Origin: Acidobacteriota bacterium
GTDB lineage: Bacteria; Acidobacteriota; Blastocatellia; Pyrinomonadales; Pyrinomonadaceae
DNA: 64,000 bases
Direction of reading: 5' to 3'
NCBI GenBank assembly: GCA_019639175.1
Contig: JAHBSK010000007.1
Span: 1-64,000, forward strand
This document shows positions 17,309 through 24,281 of the stretch, piece after piece (the stretch's first letter is position 1; each line of letters starts with the position of its first letter). Under the pieces are notes generated by a model that was given only the letters and a program-made list of their open reading frames with translations, had not been told where the DNA came from and did not search any database. The position numbers and the translations under genes are program-made.

Positions 17309-18634
17309 TTACTTCACCCGCGACGTGCGGCGTTTCAGAAAATCCATCAGGACAAATTGGGTCAGATTGTTCGGATCGGCAAAATATGCCTTGCCGCGTG
17401 TGATGGCGGTCATTTCCTTTACAAATTCGACCAGATACGGGTCGGACGCCAGCATGAACGTATTTATCATGATGCCGGATTTTCTACATGCCTGAACTTC
17501 CCTGAAGGTTTCCGCCATGACAAAAGGATCGCGTCCCATCGAATTTTTATACAACAGCCGCTTGCCGCTTGTTTCGACATCAGAATAACGCCGGTAGCTG
17601 TGATATGCGGCATTCGTCGGTTCTATAAAAGCGGCTGTCGGTTTGCCGTCGGTTATTATCACTATCTGCTTCATCTCCTTTCGCTGTGCGGTCAGGATGC
17701 GGCGGGCGAGTTTCAGCCCCTCGGCGGTATTGGTGTGATACGGCCCGACCTGCGTCACCGCCAGCCGGGCAAGCGGAAGTTCTTCTGCGTCGTCATGAAA
17801 CAGAACGACCTTTAGCGTATCGCCCGGATATTGCGTTCTTATCAGGTGAGCCAGAGCGATGGCGACCTTTTTGGCGGGAGTGAAACGATCCTCGCCGTAA
17901 AGGATCATCGAATGAGAACAGTCAAGCATCACCACGGTCGCACAGGACGAAAAGCGGTCCTGCTGATAAACGTGCAGATCGCCGTATTCCAGATCAAGAG
18001 GCACTTTCAATCCGCCTCGGGCAATTGCCGACATCAGCGTTGTGTTTACGTCAAGGTTTATGGTGTCGCCAAATTCGTATGGCTTTGATCCGAGAGCTGC
18101 TTCGACACCTGTATCAGTGTGATTCGTCTCATGCCGTCCGAAAGACGAACTTCCGATGGAACCGAGCATTTTTTGCAGCGTTTTATAACCCATCAGGTCG
18201 AGGCCTTTTTCCGTGACCTCAAATTTGACGTTCCGCGGCAGAGGTTCGCCGACCTCGCCGTTGCCGTCGCCAAACCCTGATATGTTCTGTTCGCGGGGAA
18301 TCTCCTTCAGGTTCAAATAACCTTCATCGACAAGCCGCTCGATCAGTTGGTTTATCTGTTCTTCGAGCAGCGATCCGCGAAACTTGCCGTCGTTTTCAGA
18401 GAGCATCTTTTCGATGTCGAACTCGGTAAGAATTCCCTGTTCGAGCAATGCTTTGAGGATCGCCTGCCGCAGGCCGTCAATGGAATCATCCGCCTGATTT
18501 CGCTGTCGCGTCCACCAGTAATCTTCGTTAAAACCGGAGTTCAGCACCTGATCGGACAGCGATTCCATCAGGCTGCCGAGGTCGATGCCAAAGACATCAA
18601 AACCCGTGAATTTTGAATAGCGGATAAACTTCAT
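17309..18634 (-). CDS. VWA domain protein
   Basis: About 441 residues with a C-terminal von Willebrand factor A domain of the type found with MoxR or chelatase-like ATPases. The metal-ion-dependent adhesion site is complete: Asp238-x-Ser240-x-Ser242 in MLDCSHSM, a Thr in the HTNTAEG loop, and the final IVIITDGKPT motif. The N-terminal half is helical and unassigned. An in-frame TTG at 18718 would extend the protein by 28 residues, but the ATG at 18634 begins the conserved-looking MKFIRYSKFTGFD. No MoxR ATPase is adjacent. Confidence 0.75.
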   Translation of the reverse strand: MKFIRYSKFTGFDVFGIDLGSLMESLSDQVLNSGFNEDYWWTRQRNQADDSIDGLRQAILKALLEQGILTEFDIEKMLSENDGKFRGSLLEEQINQLIERLVDEGYLNLKEIPREQNISGFGDGNGEVGEPLPRNVKFEVTEKGLDLMGYKTLQKMLGSIGSSSFGRHETNHTDTGVEAALGSKPYEFGDTINLDVNTTLMSAIARGGLKVPLDLEYGDLHVYQQDRFSSCATVVMLDCSHSMILYGEDRFTPAKKVAIALAHLIRTQYPGDTLKVVLFHDDAEELPLARLAVTQVGPYHTNTAEGLKLARRILTAQRKEMKQIVIITDGKPTAAFIEPTNAAYHSYRRYSDVETSGKRLLYKNSMGRDPFVMAETFREVQACRKSGIMINTFMLASDPYLVEFVKEMTAITRGKAYFADPNNLTQFVLMDFLKRRTSRVK

Positions 18635-18771
18635 CTGAGAACAGGCCTTGCATTTGCGGTGCAAAAAATCGTATATTGACCCTGCAACCCCCAAGCGGTC
18701 ATTTAATACTCTCTCCAAAAACTTAACACAAAACTCTCTCCGTTTCTAAATTTTGAATTAAAGGAAGGAAG

Positions 18772-19134
18772 ATGAAAATGAAGAAGTTTTTGGTCGCACT
18801 AATGGCATTGTTCGTATTTGCGGTAATGCTGCCGACATCAGCCGATGCACAGTCATGCCGCAGAAAGAGCGCTAAAAAATCGTCAGCCAGATATGGAACT
18901 GCCGGATATCAGGCTTATAACCGCAGAAATAGCCGCAACAACAGGCGTCCCAGCGTTTATCGCAGGCACAGAAATCTGATAAACATCGGCATCGGGGCCG
19001 GAAGCGGGGCGTTGCTTGGCGGCATTATGGGCGGCAAGAAAGGAGCCGGTTGGGGCGCTCTTGCCGGGGCCGGAGCCGCAACCGTTTATACATACAAGAT
19101 AAACCCGAAAAAACGCCGGTATAATCGCCGTTAA
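18772..19134 (+). CDS. secreted glycine-zipper protein (paralogue 1)
   Basis: A 120-residue exported protein: signal peptide (about 1-26, ending ADAQ), a basic Arg/Asn/Ser-rich segment, then a glycine-zipper membrane segment (INIGIGAGSGALLGGIMGG, repeated AGAGAAT) and a basic tail. Glycine-zipper proteins insert into or span envelopes as small helices. AAGGAAGG lies six bases before the ATG. It is a paralogue of the gene at 19386, with the same order of signal, basic linker and zipper. The divergent neighbour is the VWA gene, and a terminator follows at 19161. Confidence 0.7.
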   Translation: MKMKKFLVALMALFVFAVMLPTSADAQSCRRKSAKKSSARYGTAGYQAYNRRNSRNNRRPSVYRRHRNLINIGIGAGSGALLGGIMGGKKGAGWGALAGAGAATVYTYKINPKKRRYNRR

Positions 19135-19160
19135 TAAGGGTAAACTATCTATAAGGCAGT

Positions 19161-19190
19161 AAGGTCGTCTCAGAAAGGCGGCCTTTTTTT
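19161..19190 (+). terminator. rho-independent terminator
   Basis: Stem AAGGTCGTC (19161-19169) pairs with GGCGGCCTT (19177-19185), including two G-T pairs, around a seven-base loop and is followed by a run of T to 19190. It ends the transcript of the first glycine-zipper gene and insulates it from the second. Confidence 0.85.
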
Positions 19191-19309
19191 GATCTCAGCA
19201 AAAAAGCCATACCAAACCGCTCAATCGCAACCCAAATCGTATCCGGGATCATATTGCCATTTTAAGGACAATCCCGATAACTGCCGTATATTCTATACTT
19301 TAGCGTTTG

Positions 19310-19325
19310 TGGCACACCCGTTGCT
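19310..19325 (+). promoter_or_regulatory. sigma-54-type promoter
   Basis: TGGCACACCCGTTGCT matches the -24/-12 consensus TGGCAC-N5-TTGCW exactly, with correct spacing between the GG and GC pairs. It lies about 60 bases before the ATG of the second glycine-zipper gene and after the terminator of the first, as expected for a functional promoter. It predicts control by RpoN and an enhancer-binding protein; no such activator gene is in the window. Confidence 0.7.
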
Positions 19326-19385
19326 TAGTCATAAGGGCGAGGGCAGAGGCACTCACAAAGCAATAATATTTAGGGGGAAAGAACA

Positions 19386-19691
19386 ATGAAAAAATATATA
19401 GCAGGTTTAGCAATGATGGCAATGATGGCGGTGATGATACCGATGTTCGCTACCTCAGCCGACGCTCAGACGAGGCGGTATCGTCAGCAAAAACAGAGCA
19501 CTTATGACAAGCACCGCAACATAATCAATATCGGCATCGGGGCCGGTGCGGGAGCCTTGATAGGAGCTTTGACCGGCGGTAAGAAAGGTGCCGTAATAGG
19601 AGCGGCAGCCGGTGCAGGCGGCGGAGCACTCTATACCTACGTCCTCAACCCGAAGACGAAGAAGTACGAACGACGCTACTACCGCAGATAA
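19386..19691 (+). CDS. secreted glycine-zipper protein (paralogue 2)
   Basis: A 101-residue exported protein: signal peptide (about 1-28, ADAQ end), a short basic linker (TRRYRQQKQSTYDKHRN), then the zipper IINIGIGAGAGALIGALTGG and a second alanine/glycine helix, ending in a basic tyrosine-rich tail. The HRNxINIGIGAG junction is shared almost exactly with the upstream paralogue, so the two arose by tandem duplication. A GGGGG ribosome-binding site lies upstream. It appears separately regulated from its paralogue, having its own sigma-54-type promoter and terminator. Confidence 0.7.
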   Translation: MKKYIAGLAMMAMMAVMIPMFATSADAQTRRYRQQKQSTYDKHRNIINIGIGAGAGALIGALTGGKKGAVIGAAAGAGGGALYTYVLNPKTKKYERRYYRR

Positions 19692-19723
19692 TTTTCAACA
19701 CTGAACGAACACGAGGGAAGAAA

Positions 19724-19759
19724 AACCGCGGCTGTCAGAAATGACGGCCGCGGTTTTTT
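19724..19759 (+). terminator. strong rho-independent terminator
   Basis: A thirteen-base-pair stem AACCGCGGCTGTC (19724-19736) with GACGGCCGCGGTT (19743-19755), loop AGAAAT, followed by T residues. It ends the second glycine-zipper transcript just before mqnE. Confidence 0.9.
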
Positions 19760-19821
19760 AGCGTCAAATATGTGTCAATAGGGTCAAAAACCAGCGATAT
19801 TTGATAGAATCTGAATAAGAT

Positions 19822-20928
19822 ATGCAGTTTTCATTTGACCCCAAACTTCGTGACATTGCCTTTAAGGTTGAGGACGGCGAGCGGCTGTCGTTTGACGAAG
19901 GCGTTGCGCTTTATAATACCTCAGACCTGAACGCGCTTGGCAAGCTGGCCGATACGGTGCGGCGGCGAAAGCACGGCCTGACGACGTATTACAACGTCAA
20001 CCGGCATTTTAACCACACGAATATCTGCGTGGCGGACTGCAAATTCTGCGGATTTTACCGCCGCGCGCGTCAGGAAGATTCTTACACGCATTCGATAGAG
20101 GAAGGCGTCGAGATCGCCCGCAATGCCGTCGCCGAAGGAGCGACCGAACTGCACATCGTCGGCGGGCTGACGACCAAACTTCCCTTTTTGTATTACACCG
20201 ATCTTTTCTCGACGCTCAAAAAAGAGTTTCCCAAGCTGCACCTCAAGGCATTGACTATGGTCGAGCTTGATTTCTTCGCCCGGTTTTACAAAATGTCGGA
20301 CGAGGACGTTATCGAACAATTAAAAGCAGCCGGTATGGATTCGTGTCCCGGCGGCGGAGCCGAGATATTTGCCGAACCGACGCGTTCGCGCATCTGCGAC
20401 CACAAATGCGACGGCAATCGTTGGTTGGAACTCGCCGGAAAGGTTCACAAAGCAGGGCTGAAAACCAACGCGACGATGCTTTACGGTCACATCGAAACCA
20501 TCGAAGACCGAGTCGATCACGTCGTAAAACTCCGCGAACAGCAGGACGCGACCGGCGGTTTCCAATGCTTTATTCCGCTCGCCTTTTATCCGCCCGGAAC
20601 GGCTCTTTCACAACTTCCCGGCCCTGACGCCATCGACAATCTAAAGACCATCGCCGTCTCACGCCTGATGCTCGACAACTTTGACCACGTAAAGGCATAT
20701 TGGGTGATGCTCGGCAAACAAACCACGCAAATGGCACTGCATTTCGGCGCAAACGACGTTGACGGCACTATCACCGACGGCGGCGAACTCACCCACGCCT
20801 ACTCCGTCGAAGAAGGCGGCGAATCAAAAATGACCAAAGCCGAACTCATCACCATGATCGAACGCGCCGGCTTCGAAGCCGTCGAACGCGACACCGTCTA
20901 TAACCGGGTGGAGAAGGTGTCGGCATGA
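19822..20928 (+). CDS. mqnE: aminofutalosine synthase
   Basis: A radical S-adenosylmethionine enzyme of 368 residues that joins the adenosyl radical to 3-enolpyruvyl-benzoate, giving aminofutalosine in the futalosine route to menaquinone. The iron-sulfur cluster cysteines are Cys69, Cys73 and Cys76 in [10 protein letters not shown]. The family segments [17 protein letters not shown] and the C-terminal [19 protein letters not shown] are present. Length is typical. Its last 110 or so bases recur four times downstream in diverged form, separated by unrelated small genes, so this gene heads a cassette array. Other futalosine-pathway genes are not in the window. Confidence 0.92.
   Translation: MQFSFDPKLRDIAFKVEDGERLSFDEGVALYNTSDLNALGKLADTVRRRKHGLTTYYNVNRHFNHTNICVADCKFCGFYRRARQEDSYTHSIEEGVEIARNAVAEGATELHIVGGLTTKLPFLYYTDLFSTLKKEFPKLHLKALTMVELDFFARFYKMSDEDVIEQLKAAGMDSCPGGGAEIFAEPTRSRICDHKCDGNRWLELAGKVHKAGLKTNATMLYGHIETIEDRVDHVVKLREQQDATGGFQCFIPLAFYPPGTALSQLPGPDAIDNLKTIAVSRLMLDNFDHVKAYWVMLGKQTTQMALHFGANDVDGTITDGGELTHAYSVEEGGESKMTKAELITMIERAGFEAVERDTVYNRVEKVSA
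20816..20928 (+). repeat. mqnE 3' tail, copy 0 (intact gene end)
   Basis: The reference copy of the repeated tail, encoding the last 37 residues of MqnE. It contains a perfect 14-base palindrome CGGCTTCGAAGCCG (20868-20881) between two direct copies of TCGAACGCG (20858-20866 and 20882-20890). Four diverged copies follow at 21329, 22745, 23465 and 24172, each directly after the stop of a small accessory gene. Confidence 0.85.
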
Positions 20929-20985
20929 AAACCTGTTCTCTAAATGGAACTTATATCTTATGTCTCGGATATGAGACAATCAGTA

Positions 20986-21321
20986 ATGAGTCGAAATGTT
21001 AAACTGGTAGAGATGGGCAAAACCGAGGTTTATGTGGCAAAGGACGTTTCGGAACTTTGTGACATTATCGATCTGACGCCGCAAGATGCAATAGAACTCG
21101 AATTTAGAGGAAAACTGAAGGATAAGATCAAAGCCGCTGTAAAAGCAAAAAAGCTAACGCACGAACAAGTGGCAAAACTTTCGGGAACCTCGCGGACAAA
21201 AATAACGGCTATACTCAACGGCAACACATCAGGCGTATCCAGCGACCTTTTGCTGAGAATACTCTATTCGCTGGGATTTCAGGCAAAAGTATCCTTCGCA
21301 CCTGTCAGAGCAAATCCCTAA
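20986..21321 (+). CDS. HTH antitoxin-like protein (cassette A)
   Basis: About 111 residues with a C-terminal helix-turn-helix (about 52-100: KKLTHEQVAKLSGTSRTKIT, then AILNGNT) of the Xre/HTH_37 kind found in HigA- or RelB-like antitoxins. The N-terminal half (VEMGKTEVYVAKDVSELCDI) is the usual lead-in of that family. In-frame ATGs at 20944 and 20974 are possible starts; 20986 gives the most family-like N-terminus. No partner toxin is adjacent, so it may be an orphan antitoxin or regulator. It is the first gene after mqnE and is followed after seven bases by a mqnE tail copy. Confidence 0.7.
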   Translation: MSRNVKLVEMGKTEVYVAKDVSELCDIIDLTPQDAIELEFRGKLKDKIKAAVKAKKLTHEQVAKLSGTSRTKITAILNGNTSGVSSDLLLRILYSLGFQAKVSFAPVRANP

Positions 21322-21328
21322 AGTCCTT

Positions 21329-21443
21329 GCGGCGAATCAAAAATGACCAAAGCCGACCTCGTCACCATGATAGAACCAACCGGCTTTTCGAGTCCGTTGA
21401 AAGAGATACGGTTTATAATCGAGTTGAGAAGGCAATTGTATAA
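21329..21443 (+). repeat. mqnE 3' tail, copy 1
   Basis: The first 28 bases (from GCGGCGAATC) are identical to mqnE, followed by scattered substitutions and a small frameshift near 21388. With the shift repaired the translation ends [21 protein letters not shown], closely paralleling the MqnE C-terminus but with a different last three residues. Many changes are at third codon positions, so this looks like a diverged allele rather than a fresh duplication. It begins seven bases after the stop of the HTH gene and ends three bases before the DUF4265 start. Confidence 0.85.
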
Positions 21444-21446
21444 ACT

Positions 21447-21920
21447 ATGAATGACAACCCGTCAGATGAACCTAATGCAAAAATTTTGTTTAGTACTGAG
21501 TATGATGACGATTCTGCTGATGTTGAAACATTGTGGGCATATGATCTAGGGAATGATCGTTATCGGATTGATAATCTTCCCTATTTTGCTTACGGCGTTT
21601 CATGGAACGATGTCGTTTATGCTCCTTTCAATGCCGATGAACAACGGGCAGCTTATGTAAAGGTACTTGAAAAGTCCGGCAATCGAACCATTCGCATAAT
21701 ATTTGAAGAGCCGATCGACGAAAACGCTGAATCAATGGCTTTGCTTGATAGGTTAACGAAAATCGGTTGTGATTTTGAAAATGCCAATGGGATTCTGGTA
21801 GTTATAAACATTCCGGCGACGGTCGATCTGTTCGAAGCCGCCGAACTAATAGAAAATACCGGGGTCACATGGGAATACGCCGATCCAACCTATGAAGAGA
21901 TCTTCGGCGATGACGAATAA
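21447..21920 (+). CDS. DUF4265-like protein (cassette B)
   Basis: A 157-residue acidic cytosolic protein. The segment ADVETLWAYDLGNDRYRIDN followed by LPYFAYGVSWNDVVYAPFN is the hallmark of DUF4265 proteins, whose function is unknown. The C-terminal half is a small alpha/beta domain with two helices and ends in a strongly acidic tail. It starts three bases after the stop of mqnE tail copy 1, so its ribosome-binding site would lie inside the repeated tail. Lower GC than mqnE suggests acquisition. Confidence 0.65.
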   Translation: MNDNPSDEPNAKILFSTEYDDDSADVETLWAYDLGNDRYRIDNLPYFAYGVSWNDVVYAPFNADEQRAAYVKVLEKSGNRTIRIIFEEPIDENAESMALLDRLTKIGCDFENANGILVVINIPATVDLFEAAELIENTGVTWEYADPTYEEIFGDDE

Positions 21921-21992
21921 ATAAAGAAGGTTTAAGTCAACTTAAAACGTCTGTGCGAAAGTGACTGTTTCGCGGTCTGAACATATGCTAAA

Positions 21993-22247
21993 ATGCAAAT
22001 TATGGAAACGATGACCCTGACAATTCATTTGCCCAAAGATATTGGCTCGGCGTTGGAGCGTAAGGCGAGAACGGACGGGAAAGCGTTGACCGAATATGTA
22101 GAAACGCTGATAACGACGCAGGTCAAACGACCGACTTTTCGCGAACTTTTTGCTGATGTCCGCGAAAGCATTACGGTCAGCGACGATGATCTGACAAAAG
22201 AAATTGACGCTGCTATTGCCGAATCTCGCGAGGCTCGGAAGAGATGA
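21993..22247 (+). CDS. ribbon-helix-helix antitoxin (cassette B)
   Basis: An 84-residue protein with an N-terminal beta strand (TLTIHLPKDIGSALERKA) followed by two helices, the ribbon-helix-helix DNA-binding pattern of type II antitoxins. The C-terminal helix, rich in Asp/Glu, is where toxin binding would occur. Starts at 22002 and 22011 are also possible. It overlaps the downstream PIN gene by four bases (ATGA), the usual arrangement of an autoregulated toxin-antitoxin pair. Confidence 0.75.
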   Translation: MQIMETMTLTIHLPKDIGSALERKARTDGKALTEYVETLITTQVKRPTFRELFADVRESITVSDDDLTKEIDAAIAESREARKR

Positions 22248-22735
22248 GTGAAAATCCGGTTACGGTTTATGACTGCGGAGTATTCTTACAAGGTTTGCTG
22301 TCTAAATCCGGTCCGGCTGTTGCGTGTCTTGAACTGATAGAACAAGATCGAGTTCGTCTTGTTATCAGAGAAGAGGTACTTGCTGAAATAAAAGATGTGC
22401 TTTCACGTCCCGTTCTTCGCAAAACAGGCTCAAATCTTACCGACGAGAAAGTTGAAAATCTGATCGACATGCTCTTGGAAAAAGCCGAGTTTGTCGGACA
22501 TGTACCACATCATTTCAGTTATCCACGCGACAAGAACGACGAACCTTATCTGAATCTTGCCATAGAAACCGAAGCCATCTTTCTGGTCAGCCGAGATAAT
22601 GACCTGCTCGATCTAATGACGGCCTTTACAGACGAAGCAAAAGACTTCCGTCGCCGCTTCCGCCAGATTCAGATCCTAGATCCGGTGAGATTTTTGGAAT
22701 CAGTGCAAAAGCCCGTAAAAACAACTGATCCTTAA
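22244..22735 (+). CDS. PIN-domain toxin (cassette B)
   Basis: A 163-residue PIN-domain ribonuclease of the COG1569 type. Candidate metal-binding acids are Asp10 in VYDCGVFLQG, the central acidic residues of PRDKNDEPYLNLA, and Asp117 plus Asp119 in SRDNDLLDL, spread as in PIN toxins that cleave RNA. It overlaps the ribbon-helix-helix antitoxin gene by four bases. Its stop lies about nine bases before mqnE tail copy 2, so this toxin-antitoxin pair and the DUF4265 gene form one cassette or two fused ones. Confidence 0.75.
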   Translation: MSENPVTVYDCGVFLQGLLSKSGPAVACLELIEQDRVRLVIREEVLAEIKDVLSRPVLRKTGSNLTDEKVENLIDMLLEKAEFVGHVPHHFSYPRDKNDEPYLNLAIETEAIFLVSRDNDLLDLMTAFTDEAKDFRRRFRQIQILDPVRFLESVQKPVKTTDP

Positions 22736-22744
22736 ATATAAAGC

Positions 22745-22853
22745 TCAATTACCCAAATCCGAACTCACTCAAATGATCGAGAGCGCCGGCTTCGAAGCCG
22801 TCGAACGCGATAAGGTGTATAATCATAGTAGGGCTGAAAAGATCTTAGCTTAG
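22745..22853 (+). repeat. mqnE 3' tail, copy 2
   Basis: Reads in frame as LPKSELTQMIESAGFEAVE then RDKVYNHSRAEKILA-stop, a complete alternative MqnE C-terminus. Twenty-eight bases around the perfect palindrome CGGCTTCGAAGCCG (22787-22800) are identical to mqnE. The TAG stop overlaps a ribosome-binding site (TAGGAGAG) that serves the Uma2 gene starting ten bases on. It begins about nine bases after the PIN toxin stop. Confidence 0.85.
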
Positions 22854-22862
22854 GAGAGTACT

Positions 22863-23459
22863 ATGTCAGCAGTTCCAAAAAAGAGATTGACCGCCGAAGA
22901 ATATCTCGAATTTGAGCGCAAGTCAGAAATAAAGCACGAGTTTTATAACGGCCGTGTATTCGCAATGGCCGGAGCAAAGCGGCGCCATAATCTGATCGCG
23001 TTGAACATCGGCAGCGAGATTCGCTCGCATCTAAAGGGCAGGGACTGCGAGGCCTATCCGTCGGATATGCGAGTGTACGTAAATGAGTTTGGGTTATACA
23101 CCTATCCTGACATTTCCGTAGTTTGCGGCGAACCGGAGTTTCAGGACGATGTGTTTGATACGCTGCTCAATCCCGTGCTGCTGATCGAGATTCTGTCAGA
23201 TTCCACCGAGAGCTACGACCGAGGCCGTAAATTTCAGCACTATCGCGGCATCGAAAGCCTTCGCGAATATGTGCTTGTTTCACAGAACGAGGCAAGGGTA
23301 GAAAAATACGTCCGGCAGGGCGACGGCTTCTGGGTGCTTTCCGAAGCCGTCGGGATTGACTCAACGATCATGTTCGAATCCATAGACTGCCCGATTCCGC
23401 TTGCCGAAATTTACGACAAGATAAATCTTGAAGAACCGGATGAGTCGGAAATAAACTGA
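22863..23459 (+). CDS. Uma2 family PD-(D/E)XK nuclease (cassette C)
   Basis: A 198-residue protein of the Uma2 family (DUF820), a PD-(D/E)XK nuclease-fold group abundant in cyanobacteria and some soil bacteria. The N-terminal RLTAEEYLEFER and KHEFYNGRVFAM motifs are typical, and the core has Asp83 (TYPDISVV), Glu109 (LLIEIL) and Lys123 (RGRKFQHY). Its biological role is not established. The ribosome-binding site AGGAGAG overlaps the stop codon of the mqnE tail copy just upstream. A second, distant Uma2 gene follows in the next cassette. Confidence 0.85.
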   Translation: MSAVPKKRLTAEEYLEFERKSEIKHEFYNGRVFAMAGAKRRHNLIALNIGSEIRSHLKGRDCEAYPSDMRVYVNEFGLYTYPDISVVCGEPEFQDDVFDTLLNPVLLIEILSDSTESYDRGRKFQHYRGIESLREYVLVSQNEARVEKYVRQGDGFWVLSEAVGIDSTIMFESIDCPIPLAEIYDKINLEEPDESEIN

Positions 23460-23464
23460 GACCG

Positions 23465-23516
23465 CCGAACCGGCTTCGAAACCGTCGAACGCGATAAGGT
23501 GTATAATAGAGTTTAA
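23465..23516 (+). repeat. mqnE 3' tail, copy 3
   Basis: The shortest copy. In frame it reads TGFETVERDKVYNRV-stop, matching the MqnE C-terminus, and it shares GTCGAACGCGATAAGGTGTA with copy 2, so these two are close relatives. The palindrome has one change (CGGCTTCGAAACCG, 23471-23484). It starts about five bases after the first Uma2 stop; the following Uma2 gene begins 17 bases after its TAA, with GGAG between. Confidence 0.85.
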
Positions 23517-23533
23517 GGTGCAGGAGCATAGAT

Positions 23534-24169
23534 ATGAATACCGCAATTGCAGATACAATAATCCCGATTCCGTTCATGGCAGATACTCGTTCGGTACGAC
23601 TTCATTTTGATTTTGAAGACAGCACGAGAAAAATGACGCCGGATGAATTCTGGGAATTCTGCTCCAAAAACCGGAAACTGCGTGCAGAATTAACCAAAGA
23701 CGGAGAGGTTATAATTATGCCGCCAACGGGCTATGAATCAAGTGAAGAAAATGTAGAACTGATCATCCAATTAGGGACATGGGCAAAAACTGACGGCACG
23801 GGAAAAGTAACCGAATCAAGCGGTGCGTTTATTTTGCCTGATGGCTCAACCAAGGCCCCTGACGCAGCATGGATCAAAAAAGAACGTCTTGAAAAATTCA
23901 CCGCCGAAGAACGAAAAAAATTTCTTTCGCTTGTGCCGGATTTTGTAATTGAATTATGTTCTCCATCTGACAGTTTGAGCGAGCAGCAAACAAAAATGAA
24001 AGATTGGGTCGAAAACGGGACAAGACTGGGCTGGCTGATCGACCCCAAACATAGGAAAGCCTACATCTATCGAGCAGACGGCAGCGTTGAAGTGCTGGAT
24101 GATCCAAAAACCATCTCCGGTGAAGACATACTGCCGGGTTTCGAACTCGATATGTCCCAAATTTGGTAG
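23534..24169 (+). CDS. Uma2 family PD-(D/E)XK nuclease (cassette D)
   Basis: A 211-residue Uma2-type protein only distantly related to the one in cassette C. The nuclease core residues are present: Asp110 (KAPDAAWIKK), Glu140 (DFVIELCSPSD) and Lys154 (QQTKMKDW), followed by the conserved GTRLGWLIDPKHRKAYIYR segment. A GGAG ribosome-binding site lies between the mqnE tail copy and the ATG. Its AT-richer sequence differs from mqnE. Role unknown; it is the last cargo gene in the array. Confidence 0.85.
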   Translation: MNTAIADTIIPIPFMADTRSVRLHFDFEDSTRKMTPDEFWEFCSKNRKLRAELTKDGEVIIMPPTGYESSEENVELIIQLGTWAKTDGTGKVTESSGAFILPDGSTKAPDAAWIKKERLEKFTAEERKKFLSLVPDFVIELCSPSDSLSEQQTKMKDWVENGTRLGWLIDPKHRKAYIYRADGSVEVLDDPKTISGEDILPGFELDMSQIW

Positions 24170-24171
24170 CT

Positions 24172-24278
24172 CACGGCAGCAAATCAAAATCGTCAAAGCC
24201 AACCGCATCACCATGATCGAACGAGCGGGGTTCGACGCGGAACGCCGTGGTTTAGTTTATTCGAGACGCCGGGCAGAT
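24172..24278 (+). repeat. mqnE 3' tail, copy 4 (most degraded)
   Basis: Aligns to the mqnE end through AATCAAAAT, GTCAAAGCC and ATCACCATGATCGAACG, with the translated pattern [20 protein letters not shown]. The palindrome is lost, the stop codon is gone, and the reading continues toward the opposite-strand glutamate-synthase gene. It starts three bases after the second Uma2 stop. Being the distal and most decayed copy, it is the best candidate for the oldest displaced end. Confidence 0.75.
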
Positions 24279-24281
24279 GGA

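Noticed and set aside
20929..24171. Tyrosine or serine recombinase within the cassette array
   Set aside because: All cargo genes fit other families and no recombinase motifs were found, so any enzyme must act in trans.
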